Assembly: GCA_027605045.1 (NCBI GenBank)
Contig: JAQFWX010000006.1
Location: forward strand, 1,612,001 to 1,676,000
DNA length: 64,000 nucleotides
Source: Phallus indusiatus
Lineage: Eukaryota; Basidiomycota; Agaricomycetes; Phallales; Phallaceae
Direction: 5' to 3'
The translations under genes were made by a program, and so were the position numbers. Below, piece by piece: positions 33,398 through 46,500 of this stretch. Below the pieces are notes generated by a model. It had not been told where the DNA came from. It did no database searches and was given only the letters and a program-made list of their open reading frames with translations. Every line of letters begins with the position of its first letter. Position 1 is the stretch's first letter.

Positions 33398-34169
33398 TGT
33401 CGCAAAAATGCTTTTCGAGATTTTTTAGGTTTATAAACCTTAAAAGGCTGTCAGACGCCGAGCGGGTTTATTTACCTTAAAATGAATTCAAAGCTACTAT
33501 AAACTTGAAGGCGGGTTCATTAATGCAGGCAAAGCTTTTTTTGTAAATAGATTTTTAGATTTAGAAACTCATTTTGGTAAGTAAATTTTAAACACTTTCA
33601 CGAGATGTTTAAACAACGAAGGGTTATTTATACAGCGACAAAAGTAAATAAACTGCAGCTTTTACAACGAGGTTTATAATTCAATACCGAGTTTAGTATA
33701 TGTGGATGAATTGTTAAACGAGGTTTTTAATTAAGTCAATACAAGTAAAATAACAGACTTTTGAAAGCGTGTCTAATCAACTAAAGTCTCAATACTGATT
33801 ACATAATCAAATCAAAGTGTCAGAACCAACTCCCCAAGCAAGCCGATGCGAATCCTGACGAGCGCCTTGAAACCGAAGTCTGCACAAAATAACAATCAAC
33901 TTACGTTATTCAGAAAAGCAAATATACCTCATACTGAGTGCCTACGACTTTCTTGTCAAACTCCTCAGCAAGCGATGTCTACGAAAAAACAAACCAGTAT
34001 CAGTTCTCGTGGATGTTAACAAGGGCAATGACGTGCCGAAGATAAAAAGCATAGTGGCGACAACTGGCTTCGCGATGCGAAAGAGTTGAGCAACTTAAAT
34101 AGAGTGAGTTGTCGTTTATGATTAAACAATAAGTAGAATGATGCGAGACATACTAAGGTTTCCGAGTTC
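33398..34169. other. Left terminal region of the Plavaka element
   Basis: After the terminal repeat, AT-rich subterminal sequence contains recurring GGTTTATA, ACCTTAAAA and GCGGGTT motifs. On the minus strand, 34060-33830 has small spliceable pieces (TSLAEEFDKKVVGTQYE joined by a GTATAT...GTGCAG intron to a short C-terminal exon). It is too short and weak to call. Confidence 0.4.
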
Positions 34170-34516
34170 ATGCAATCCAGATCCGTTCGCTACTATTGGT
34201 ATCCACTCAATTCAAACTCTCAGCGACTGGACTCAAACTTTCCTGGCATAGATAAATCACCATTGAACCTCATGATTCAGAAATCGACTCACAATTCCTG
34301 CGTGTCCCAAAAAAGAACGAGCGGAGCAGTTTCCAATGCCAGTCAATTAGAGCGAAGCTATTCACAACGCGGATGTGAGTGTCTTTATCTATCACATAAA
34401 GCTAAAAATACAATAACATACTTTTCGAAGGTCAAACTTCAGACAAGGTCGACGTGTTGCCAAAACACAGGCAAGAAGGCGACGGTGGAGTTTTCTACCA
34501 GACTGTAAAAGGATGA
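34170..34516 (+). CDS. Putative two-exon gene in the Plavaka element (96 aa)
   Basis: Exon 1 34170-34374 (MQSRSVRYYWYPLN...) and exon 2 34431-34516 are joined by GTGAGT...TCGAAG in consistent phase. The product is polar and Ser-rich and ends VFYQTVKG. I do not recognise it. It may belong, through further exons, to the gene starting at 34635. Confidence 0.3.
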
Positions 34517-34634
34517 AGGAACAAGGAGAGAAGCGGAGCATGAAAAATTTGCAGTGCGAGAATTGTAGTTTGGCGTCTATTCTTGTTTATCACCTGGCAG
34601 TTAACAGCCAAACAAAACGTTTTTTTGTTGTACT

Positions 34635-35293
34635 ATGCTGCCTCCTATATCCTTCCGGGCCAATTCTCCTGGAGGAACTATCATACCTGAGACTGAATCT
34701 CAAGTCTCGTGTAACGATAGTTCATCCGATTATCATCGCTCTGTTCATCCGACTTCTGAATCGAGTTCAGGTTTAGATGAAGATGGGATGGGACGACAAA
34801 AACTTTTCGAAGAAACTCGGGCTTTCCAGCGCCTTGGTATGTTTGATTGTATATGAACGGATTATTAGTTTACATTATACCAGGCGCAACACCTGAAAGA
34901 CTTGCCGGTGTCTCACGCCGACTACAGTGTCTCGAGAAAGACAACTATGTCCAGCACAGTAAGGAGGGAAATGGCATTATACAATTTGAGGTAAGCCAAT
35001 GTTCACTAGCGTTACATAATTAACCTTCATTCAAGGATATCTCACTCGAGACAAGCAAAAACACCAATCACGAAACCGGCACTTCGGAAGAAAACAATGG
35101 TCTGCCGCAAACTACTGATAAAACAACGGAGTTGATGAGAGAGATAAAGGGTTGTATAAGAGAGTTGCGCATTATGTATCAGGCGATGCAGGAAAGCATT
35201 AACGTTCGAAAAATGGAGGATGCTATACGTTTGTCTGCATATCATGATGATCTACATGAATGCCACAGTTGCCACAGTTGCTATAATTGCTAA
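34635..35293 (+). CDS. Three-exon accessory gene of the Plavaka element (188 aa)
   Basis: Exons 34635-34836, 34884-34990 and 35036-35293 are joined by GT-AG introns of 47 and 45 nt in consistent phases. The start is MLPPISFRANSPGG. The N-terminal third is Ser-rich and disordered. The middle has RLAGVSRRLQCLEKDN. A coiled coil follows (TTELMREIKGCIRELRIMYQ) and the end is a Cys/His tail, CHSCHSCYNC. The tail suggests metal or nucleic-acid binding. No family recognised. Its place inside the transposon, next to its own left end, makes it a candidate accessory factor. Confidence 0.6.
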
Positions 35294-35522
35294 TATAGTG
35301 AAATTGTGATCAAATGCTTATAAATGTTTGTCAATTAACAAGATTCTAAAATACGGCGGAAAAGTAAAACAAAGTGGCCGAAGTCAGATTATAAAATGCT
35401 ATGAGAAGAGAAGATTAAAGCGGCGTTTAGTTGGTGAAAAAAAGAAAGTGGGAAAATCAGCATTCATGGTAATTAAAAAGAAAGGAGAGTAATTGTGAAG
35501 ACAAATATGTACTTCGTCGAGT

Positions 35523-37287
35523 TTAGCTTTTTTGTTTTTGTTTCGACCGTTTCCCAAGTTCCCCAGAATTGCCCTTGTCGGCTGTAACATTCCTGGATCT
35601 TAACCTACGGCTGCCATTGACATCAGCTGGATCAGCACCACGTTTCCGCTGGCTGCTGTCCATGACGGTCATAACGGCAGGTGCTGTTGTTGTGGACAAA
35701 ACAGCTTGTGAGGCAAGAGACGAAGCCCGGAGAACTGCAGCAGAGGCCCCGGGTGCAGTAGAAGAAACTGAAGGTGTAGCAGAAGCAGGTGCAGCAGAAG
35801 AAGCAGGTGCGACGGAAGAAGCAGAAGGTGCAGCAGAAGAAGCAGGAAGTGCAGCGGAAGAAGCAGGAGGTGCGGCAGAAGTCATAGATGGAGTAGAAAG
35901 CATTGTGACGTCCTAAAGACAGTTTTGAGAGCTCAGAGGGATCGAAGAATTAGAAAGATATCATAAAAACTCACAGCATTTTCCCCGGGTTCTTCATTTT
36001 CATCTATGTCCCTCATCTCTCGGTCATTCTCATCATCTTCATACTCTGAGCTAGGATCATTCAAGATCTTTCTCGTCTCTTCAGCATCAGATTCTCCTGA
36101 GATTGTGAGAACTTCTTGGGTATTTGGGAATAATTGACTGTTGAACCATTCCAACGTAGCTTGCAGTCGTTTACCGGGGTTCAACCACATCCTCATATAC
36201 GTATCAAAGAATTCGTGGTATTTGATTTTTGTTTGATGGCTTATTGTGGGTGTAAAATGATCATTAGTTAGCGCACATCGAAGCTAGTAAAATATAGTAA
36301 CTAGTTAGTATATAGGATGTAAGCAGAACTGAAGTTTTACCAGTGTTGCCACAATTGCTAGTGACGTTGGTGTGACTTCCTTCAGCCCCCACATGAGTCC
36401 GATTGGGCGTCGGCCACAGACGCCCTTCCTATCTGTTGTAAGCTGGTTTAGACCGTGTTTACCAAAGTACACCAAGCAAAAAGCCTAATATAATTTTGAT
36501 AAGTTACTAGCTCAAATAATAAACGATGCCTTACACGAATTACTGCATCGTTATGAAAGACTCTTGTGCGACTAGGATGATCCTGGTTGTATTGGAAGTT
36601 TTCGTACATAACGGGCGCGCCGAAATGAAAATATCCCCCACCCTCCTTCTGGGACCATCCATTGAGTCTGAGTTTTTCATCTGAATCATTGATGTCAACA
36701 CCTAAACCTCTAAAAATCTTGGGAAGTGCGTTGCGGAGGGTGTTTACTGTAGTTGCACGCTGTTGACCCATTCCGTCACTGAACTGTATTTATACTTAGT
36801 CACGACTCTGAAGCACGCATATAAATAAATACCTTATTGTAAAACTCTTCATCACCGAATTTTGCATGGTATGATTCCGGTATGAACACCTCCAGATCTC
36901 GTATTTGCCCTTGCAATTTCGTTTCATTACTCACATATCGGTTTTTGGGGTCGTATGCAGGGTCTTTTTCAACGATGAAGGCTTCTTTGGGATTATGAAG
37001 CCACAGTGAGACCGTGAGCGCATACTTTTTCCCAAGTGCCACAACCTTGTCCTCTGGTTTGTCATCCGATTTAGGGTTCTTCTCAGTTGTCTTCTTAACC
37101 TTCTTCAAAGCCTTAGTTAGTGCTCGCAAAGTGTCAACATTTAGCAATGATGTTGACTGGGTGATCTGTGCCCGGAGATCACGGGTCGACTAAAAAAGGA
37201 TTAGTACATGAAATCTATATGCGAAAATCTTACCGCAAGTGGTTCCTCATCGTCACTTTCATAGGCTGGACGAGTAGATTGTGACAT
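35523..37287 (-). CDS. Six-exon accessory gene of the Plavaka element (500 aa), DUF6532-like middle
   Basis: Exons are 37287-37234, 37189-36833, 36783-36535, 36484-36341, 36283-35975 and 35912-35523. All introns are GT-AG, 44-62 nt and in phase 0, giving 501 codons. The start is MSQSTRPAYESDDEEPLA. The middle (about 140-300) reads LRNALPKIFRGLGVDIND, YFHFGAPVMYENFQYNQ, AFCLVYFGKHGL, TSLAIVATL and YHEFFDTYMRMWL. This resembles the DUF6532 pattern of basidiomycetes, with low certainty. An acidic segment follows, then an Ala/Ser/Pro-rich repeat region and a basic C-terminus (SRRLRSRNVTADK, KRSKQKQKS) that looks like a nuclear signal. It is divergent from the transposase across a 281-bp intergenic region. 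Confidence 0.65.
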
Positions 37288-37360
37288 ATTGAAAGGATAT
37301 TAAAGTGAGAATAGAAGCAAAGCGTTGGAAGGGGAAAAAGTTTTGGTGTAATTGTTGTCA

Positions 37361-37500
37361 CAATTTTTTACATGGAACGATATTGGTCACGACTAGTCAC
37401 TAGTCACGCGTCACGCATCACCATGTCACGTGTTACCACATCACGTGTCACTAGTCACTTGCATTACACATCATGCATCATGCATCACGAGCGTCATGTC
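37361..37500. promoter_or_regulatory. Bidirectional promoter region with CACGTG / TCAC repeats
   Basis: Between the divergent starts at 37287 and 37569 lies an array of degenerate 8-12 bp repeats: TAGTCACTAGTCACG, TCACGCATCACCATGTCACG, ACATCACGTGTCACTAGTCAC, ATCATGCATCATGCATCACG. It includes two CACGTG E-boxes. Similar ACTAGTCA motifs flank the left transposon end at 33383. It may bind a host regulator or the transposase. Confidence 0.4.
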
Positions 37501-37568
37501 TAATTGTGTCCCATATCGTACTTGTTTCTCTCAGTCTCCTCACAATCGTTGACATTGGTCTCTTTCTC

Positions 37569-40500
37569 ATGAGAAAGACAGTATTCGGAAACCAAAGACT
37601 TTGCAAATATTGCAATGAAGTAATGCCATACAATCGTTTCGATAAGCATGAAGCGGCATGTAAAGCAGAAGCAGATCTGCGTGACGTGCTTCATGCATTA
37701 TTATCAGATCTAGATGATCGTACAGGTGTGTTGTATATTTCTGATATCATGAAGCTTATATCTCACTTTTAAGAACAATCATATGTTGATCCGAGCTTGC
37801 ATTTGCGTGAATCTGCGGAGACCACTGCACCTCGGAACATGCAAGCTTCAAGCCGGAGGGTCATGAATGATATTCCTATGAATAGTAATATTATTCCGAT
37901 CAAGCTCTGTTCATAATAAATTACTTACAAGTTTATTTAGATGAAATTATAGATAATGCGGTACTCAATTCCCAGGATACTGTAGCATCGCCACGCCCAC
38001 CAAATAACTATATCGAAGTTCAACACCACCCTCACAGTAAAATAAATCAACCTTTGATTATTTCGTTAGACGAAGAACAGCCTCTTGAAAAAAATATTCC
38101 AAGACTGTCAAATCTGCGGCATATTCCTGTTCCGGGGAAACCATGGGCCCCATTTCGCACACGTCAAGATTTCCTGTTTTGCGAAGCTGCTGTAAAAGGC
38201 AATATGAGTAACAGTACAATCAATACAATGCTCAATGGCGTTCATGGAGAGTGGGCCACAAACCACTCACTGACGGTGCGAACACATGCTGATGTTCAAG
38301 CCTCTCTCGAATCTGCACGAGAATTCGTACAGCAAGTATGAGTTTTTTTTCTAATTCAATTATTACTGCACATCTAATTTACTCAAAGTTTATTGAAGCT
38401 GAGGTGTCGCATACGTTTGAAGGCAAAACACAGACTTTCCGGTTTCAATATCGAGACCCGTGGCAGTGGGTTAAGACTATAATCCAAGATCCAACTCTGT
38501 CCGAGGACATCTCGTGGTTTCCAGTTAGGAAGTTCTTGCACTTGAATGGAAATGTGACACGAATTTATGACGAACTGGATTCAGGCGACGCTTGGTGGGA
38601 TTATCAGGTACATATATTATAATCCGAGTCATATAATTCTTAAGTTGAATTGTAACGTTTCGTTACAGTTTACGATTAGCCCGGTTCTTACGGACTCACA
38701 ACAAACAGTATAAAGCTGTATATTTGCAAGTGCAGGTAAGAAAGGCTGCCGGCGCCTTTACCGTTACGCGGTATTTACTGGTGTGACGGCGCCTATGTAC
38801 ATTACATAATACTAGGTACTTGTGCAGACGACGATCGTCTGCATGCAATTGTATATATATACTAATATGTACTATGGGTAATAGTAGTCCGCTGGTCATA
38901 GCGGAACCGTTACATCCTCCCCCGCTGACTTGAGCGTCAAGTCAATACATGATACGACGAGTGAGTCTCAGTCGTCCGCGGTATAATCCATGGCCATCTC
39001 AATGTCACCTTGAGGGCCCGCTCCTGGTCTATCCAGGACCTCGTATTGATCGGGGTCGATCACGAGTTCTTTCTCAGCGATATCTGCTGGGAGTGGTGCT
39101 TTCGCCGAGGGAGGCGACTAGCGGTGGACTCCACATAAGGAGTCTCCTTCGAAGGTCCAGCAATAGGAGCTGCAGGGGCGGCGTCACGACGATTGTTGCG
39201 ACGTCGTCTTCGATACTGACGTCCTGGTAACAGCGACGAAACGGTGGGTTGAGATTCTCGCCACTTCACGGCGATGGTATTGCTGTTAGTGTGTGATCGC
39301 CACCGCTCAAATAGTGGTCCTAATCGAGTTTCGATTAATCGGGTATTCACACAGTTATATCGCAGCATCCCGACAACTTCTTCCTTGGTTGGAATGTTAC
39401 CCTGAGGCAGGGTATATGCTCGACGCCATCCTTCGATTATGGATGGGGAGTTATTCACCGTCTTGTCGGCGTTGATGCCAGCGGCGTTGAGCCAGGTGGA
39501 TAGCCCAGGCTCGGTACATATCTCCGCTACAATGGGGAATACAGTCTTCCTTGTTTCCCGATTCGGGAATATTTTTCGAAGCCACGCTACGACTTCAACA
39601 TCGCTGATATTCAGCGATCCCGATGGTTCAACCCTTATATAAAAGGGTACGGAGGCGGGGTCCTTATACCACGTCTCGTAGAGGCGACCCGTTTCTAGGT
39701 CCATTTGCCCTTCTGTTGGGTATGGAAAAGCTTCGGGCGCTCCCCGATAGTGAGGCGAGCGTAGTCTCGCTCTTTCTTCTTTCTATTGATGAACATCATG
39801 CCTACATCCCAGGCAAGTCTAATGCGCGCGTGCATTGCAACTTTTTGAGGTGTGTCCAATATGGGTGGTTTCTTCCAGATCTGCTTCCCCTGGAGTACGA
39901 ATGAGGGATCATCCAGTGGACACATCATGTACCACGCGAGTGGGTCGGGAACTGGCCCAGGTACAGGGGTTTTCCTGCTCGAGACGCTGTGGGGTCGTGG
40001 CCTTGCATAAAAGCGGGCCACGTATCGTGGTACTTGGCCTGGTTGGAGATACGGGGAGTTCCTGGGAACTCAGCGAGGACTTTCTCAGCGAGTTGTCGCC
40101 GAGACAATAATGACTCCTCTTCAGGGTCCAGCCTGTCCATTAGGCCGAAATCGTCCCCAGAATGGGGAGGAACGGGTTGACCGTTGGAGTCGAGTACCGA
40201 CTCGTCATTGTAGGAGTCCGCCCAATCGTGGTCGTCTAGATCATCGTCGTCGTCGTCGTCGTACGCGTCGAATCCTACGGGCCCATGATTCGTGGGGCCC
40301 TTGGCCTCTGACCGAGGTCGTTTCCTAGATGACACAGGCGATGCTGCCTGTGGGGCTTGCTTCAACTTGTCCTCGAGTTCCCGTATACGATCTCGAAGGT
40401 CGTCCTCTCGTCTCTCAACGTCCTTGAGTTCTTGGACGGTCTGGTCGGCGTAGTCGTTAGCGTCTTCGAGGCGCTTTCGTAAATCATCCCACTCTTTTTG

Positions 40501-43500
40501 CAGGAACGGGAATGCCTCGAGTAGGCACTCTTTGACGTCTTTCTCGTCAAGAACAATGGTACGCTTGCTTGCAGCGGTACTAATGTGCGAGATATACTCA
40601 TCGCAGTGGGTGTCAGGGTATGCTACCGCCGTCTCTCATTTTCTTATTTATTATCATCGGCATCGTCCCTTTTCTATTTTATTTATCATTTCCATATTTT
40701 ACTTTCACTCTCCGTTTCCTTGTTCTGTCTCTATTCCACTTTCTCTACTCGCGCGCGTCGCGCGCTCGTACCCGGCGTGATGCCCGTGACATCACGTCGC
40801 TTAGGTTCGGCTTGGGCGCCTGGCACTTAGCTGTGTCAGGGCCGCACGCCGCGTCGTCGTTTTATGTATATAGTCGTTGTACCTAGAGTGAGGGTCCCTA
40901 AGCTTGTTCTCTTAGGATCCCCTCCCTCTAGGTGAGTAGTTAGTTTCCCTTCCAATATATTGCCTTAGGATCCCCTCCCTCTAGTCTGAGCTGAGTAGCC
41001 CTAACAGTAGAACAAGCTTCTACTCGCAGACTGGCCGTTTTATCGACACTCGCTATCGAAAAATCGCGCTCAACACCGACTATCGCAGTGTCGTATTTTT
41101 CCTTCGAGTCCCGTCTATAACCGACCCCTCTGCTCCATCTTAAAAACCCCATTTTCCTTTCTCGCTCTCATGGACTCTTCTCCTCCACCCTCTGCACCCC
41201 CACTCGTCACCCTCAACGATGTGGCGACTATTATTATGCGGCAATTCGCGGAAATGGATGCCCGCATGGCCAGACAGGAATCCCAGGCCTCACAGATGAT
41301 TGAAGTGCTGCAGAGCATCCGAGACGCGGCTAGAGCTGCTCCAACCCAAAACCTCCCTGTGGGCGACGCGTCCTCGTCTGGACAACCACCGGCTCCTGAG
41401 CATCAAGCCAGTTCACGCTCTTCCCGAAATACCCGACCTGCTGTACCTCCTTCGTTCGACGGAGATCGCTCCAAGGGTCGTGCCTTTTGGAACACTGTCG
41501 AGTTTTACATGAGTATATGCAGTCGTGATTTCGAGACTGATGAACTTAAGATCGGCTGGGCGATGTCGTACATGAATGAAGGCCGCGCCCTCACCTTCAG
41601 CGAATCTATGCTGAAAAAGTATCAAAGAGGAGAGAAGCCCTTTGCTGACTGGGACGCCTTTCGGGAAAGATTCAAGGCCGATTTCTTTCCACAATCCGAG
41701 CAAGAAGATGCCATTAACGCCCTCTACTCCAACCGCTATGTCCAGGGCAACAGGACTGTGGAGGAATATGTAGATGCCTTTCGCGTTCTCATTGAGCACG
41801 CTGGCTTCACGGAAGGACTCGCCATTAACACATACTTTCGTAACGGTCTAGACCCGGCAATTGCGTCTCTAGTAGCGACAATGAAGGACCGACCCGCGCT
41901 TCACGACTATGAGGGCTGGATCCGACAGGCACGTATGTTTGATATGGACAGGCGTGCCAACGAAGCCTTCACCGCTGCTCGCCGTCGACTCGTAGGCTCT
42001 GGGACGACTCAGACAAATCCCGTAGCTACCTCCATTAACCGATCCCGCCCTAACCCCTTTCCATCGTACCAGGCCCTACAGATTCAGAGGAGGCCCCCTG
42101 TCCCTCCCTATCAGGCTCCTCCCTACCCACCTCCCAGGCCGGCATCTCAGATCATGCCTGCGCTACCTCCAAGACCTGCGGCTCCTGCTCCTGCACCCCA
42201 GGTTAGGCATGATCCGATGGATGTTGACGCTGCCCGTCGACGTGCTGGCCCAGAATCCACCAGGTGTCGTCGCTGTGGAGCAGCAGGCCATTGGGCTCGC
42301 GAATGCCCTCGGGCATATGACATTCGATATCTTCAGCCAGAGGAACTAGACGACAGTATCGCACACCTGCTAGCCCAGAAAGACGCGTTAGAAGCCCAGA
42401 CGCGTGGCGACACTGCTCTGACAGAGGGTGAGACTGTAGCTGCAGCAGAGGTAGAGGATTTTCAAAACGGCGACGAGTGATAGATGCACCCTCGTTGCCG
42501 ACATCTAATAGATTCGACATTTTGTACATAGATCGCGAACAAAATGACACTCCTGATTCGAATCTAACTACCCCTGCTGCATCCCCTGCTAAAACCAAAG
42601 AACCGCCTCCACCTGCCACACGTTCTGCTTCTACCCCATGTATGCTGTCGCCTTCTCAACGTCGTGCCTTGCCAAAGGAATACCGACTCGCAGCTACCGC
42701 CGGTACGCAGAAGCTGGAGATCCCTGTAGAGCTGCAAAGTGTTGACACTGGAGCCCTGCTGCACAGCAAGGCCATGTTGGACACTGGAGCTAGCGGTATG
42801 TTCCTCGATCGCGACTTTGTCGAGAAACATCGGCTTCCCTCTGTACGCCTTGCTAAACCCATTCCCGTGTTTAACGTCGACGGTACACCCAACCATGCTG
42901 GTTCTATCACCCACGTCGTCGACCTCGTTGTTCGCTTTCGAGATCACTCCGAACGCACCCTATTCGCTGTTACCTCGCTCAAGTATCCCGTCTTGTTTGG
43001 ATTACCGTGGTTCAAGGCTCACAATCCCGTCATAGACTACACGACGGGTCAAGTAGAGTTCATGCGCTGTAGCCCCAGTTGTCGGTCTTGCGCTCCACGC
43101 TGGCCAGCGGGTAAGCTCTCTAAGCGTGCATTCCAACAGATCCGGCGTGCACCTCTACCAGAGCTTGACGACACCGAGGGCGATGATCCTGACATACCAG
43201 ACCTGGTTGACGTCGAGTCCGAGATTGAGGAAGGTGATCGACTGTTCGCGATATCAATGCTACCCGATGAGCCCGACACTCACCACATATATGCCACCGA
43301 GACCATCTCCCAGCGACTGGCTCAGGCCCACGCCAACAACGCAGACGCACCAGCTCCCAAGGGTTTTCGGGATATCGTGCCAGAGATGTTCCACAACTTT
43401 GCCGACATTTTCTCGAAGGAGTCGTTCGACTCGTTGCCGCAGTCGAAGAAGTGGGATCACCCGATAGAGCTTGTGCCAGGTTCTGAGCCTAAGTCTTGTA

Positions 43501-46500
43501 AGATCTACCCATTGTCACCTAACGAACAGGCCGAGTTAGATGCGTTTCTGGAAGAAAACCTCGCATCTGGACGAATCCGACCCTCCAAGTCGCCCATGGC
43601 GTCCCCAGTATTCTTCATCAAGAAGAAAGATGGCTCTCTCCGTCTTATTCAAGACTATCGCGCATTGAATGCCATGACAATCAAAAATCGCTACCCGCTG
43701 CCTCTGATCTCTGAGCTCATCAATAAGCTGCAGGGTGCCCGGTACTTTACCAAACTGGACGTGCGCTGGGGCTACAACAATGTACGGATAAAGGAAGGAG
43801 ATGAGTGGAAGGCGGCTTTCCGCACCAATCGCGGCCTTTTCGAGCCCTTGGTGATGTTTTTTGGTCTCACTAACAGTCCCGCCACCTTCCAGACGATGAT
43901 GAACGAGATCTTTGAAGACATGATCTCAGAGGGTGTCGTTGCCGTCTACATCGACGACATCCTCATCTACACTCGAGATCGGGAACAGCATGATCACATC
44001 ACTCGACGCGTTCTCGAACGTCTTCGTGAACACAAGCTCTATCTCAAGGCAGAGAAATGTGAGTTTTGCCGGACTAAGATCGAATACCTAGGCGTCGTCA
44101 TTTCCGAGAACACCGTCGAGATGGACCCCGCGAAAGTCTCAGGTGTCAGAGACTGGCCTGTCCCGAAGAACATCACTGAGGTTCAGTCCTTCTTAGGTTT
44201 TGCCAACTTTTATCGTCGGTTTATCAAGGACTTTGCGCGTATTGCCAATCCCATGTTCGGGCTAACCAAGAAAGATACGCCCTTCGTCTGGTCCGACACT
44301 TGTCAGCACGCTTTCGATACTCTGAAGTCGTCGATCACCTCTGCCCCCATTCTCCTCATTCCCAACCCCGCCAATCCTTACCGGGTCGAAGCAGACAGCT
44401 CCGACTTCGCAACAGGCGCGGTTCTCTCACAGTTGTCGAACGAGGATGGTAAATGGCACCCTGTTGCGTTCTTCTCGAAGGCCCTTAGCCCTGTCGAACG
44501 CAACTACGAGATTCACGACAAGGAGATGCTGGCTATCATACGATCTTTGGAGGAATGGCGACACTTTCTCGAAGGCGCATCTCACCCTATCGACATACGG
44601 ACTGATCACAAGAATCTCGAGTATTTCATGTCCGCGCGTAACCTCAATCGTCGTCAAGCCAGATGGTCAGTATATCTCTCACGATTCGACTTTACTCTGC
44701 AGCATATACCGGGTAAGTCGATGGGTAAACCTGATGGCTTATCCCGTCGCCCAGATCATGGCTCGGGAAAGGACGACAATCGTGGCGTCACCCTAATCCG
44801 ACCCGAAATGTTTGCAATCAATGCTCTGCAAACATTCCGTCTTAAAGGGGGAGGAGGACCTTCTACGCCAGATTCGCAAGGCCAATCGGGAAGGCAAGGT
44901 CGAGGATAGTGTGTCCAAAGCCGTTGCAACACTTCGTGCACTGGGTGGTCGTTCAGCTCACTCGTCGGAATGGTTTGAAGACCAGGACCTCCTCTACTAT
45001 CGCGGCAAGGTTTACGTGCCAAATGTGGACGAGTTGCGTCGGAAAATCCTTTCCAGACACCACGACACCAAACTCGGTGGTCACCCGGGTCGTTTCAAGA
45101 CTCTTGAGCTCGTTTCGCGCACCTTTTGGTGGCCAGGTGTCTCTAGGTATGTACAACGCTATGTAGAGGCCTGCGACATGTGTCTACGTACGAAACCGTC
45201 TCGTCATGCTCCCTATGGACTTCTCCGACCCACAGAAGTGCCAAGTCGACCTTGGGAACACATCTCAGTCGACTTCATCGTGGAACTGCCAGAATCTAAC
45301 GGTTTTGACGCGATCCTCTCTGTCGTCGACTCTCTCACCAAACGGGTTCATTTCGTGCCGACATTTACGACACTTGACGCGACAGGTCTGGCCCGTCTGT
45401 ACCTTCAACATGTCTGGAAGCTCCATGGTCTCCCCATGAAGGTGATCTCTGACAGGGGCCCCCAGTTTGCGTCCCGCTTCACGCAGGAGCTTTCTAGGCT
45501 CCTTGGCATACGGCTTGCACCCTCTACGGCATATCATCCTCAAACCGATGGTCAAACAGAGCGCGTCAATGCAGAAGTCGAGCAGTATCTTCGACTTTTC
45601 ACCTCAGAGCGACAGGACGACTGGGACCAGCTGCTGCCCATGGCTGAGTTCGCATACAACAACCATGTACACTCAGCCACGCGTTCAACCCCCTTTGAAC
45701 TCGACACTGGACGACATCCTCGTATGGGATTCGAACCGCTGGTTGCCGACTCGAAGATCGAATCTGTCAACGAGTTCAAGACGCGCATGGAGTCGACAAT
45801 AGAGGAAGCCAAGGCCGCTATAGCCAGGTCGAAGGACGAGATGGCCAAGTACTACGATCGGAAACACATCCCGGCACCTGAATACAAGGTTGGCGACAAG
45901 GTATACCTTGATTCGAGCGACATCCGTACCACCAGGCCCTCCGCCAAGTTATCGCATCGGTACTTGGGGCCTTTTCCGATAGTCAGCAAGGTCGGGTCGC
46001 ACGCATACAAGCTGCGTTTACCACTGTCGATGTCAAGGCTTCATCCAGTGTTCCACGTCGGGAAGTTACGTCCAAAGGTTGAAGACACAATCCCGGGCCG
46101 TCGCGTTAAGGCTCCACCACCTCCTGAGATCAGAGACGATGGTGAACACTATGTCGTGGAACGGATTTTGGATAGTCGTGTCTTCCGGAGACGACTCGAG
46201 TACAAGGTGCGTTGGGAAGGCTATGGTCCCGAGCATGACCAGTGGGAACCCGAGTCGAATATTGCAGCCCCGGATCTCATTAAGGATTTCCACCGCGAAC
46301 ATCCGAGTGCGCCACGCTCGATAAATGGCCTTCTTTTCCATCGTCGCCCTCGGTTTGATTTCTCTAAGCTACAGGCGTCATTAGTCGAAGCTACAGGCGT
46401 CGGGACGCCGCCTCGTTGAAGGGGGGATGGTGTCAGGGTACGCTACCGCCGTCTCTCATTTTCTTATTTATTATCATCGGCATCGTCCCTTTTCTATTTT

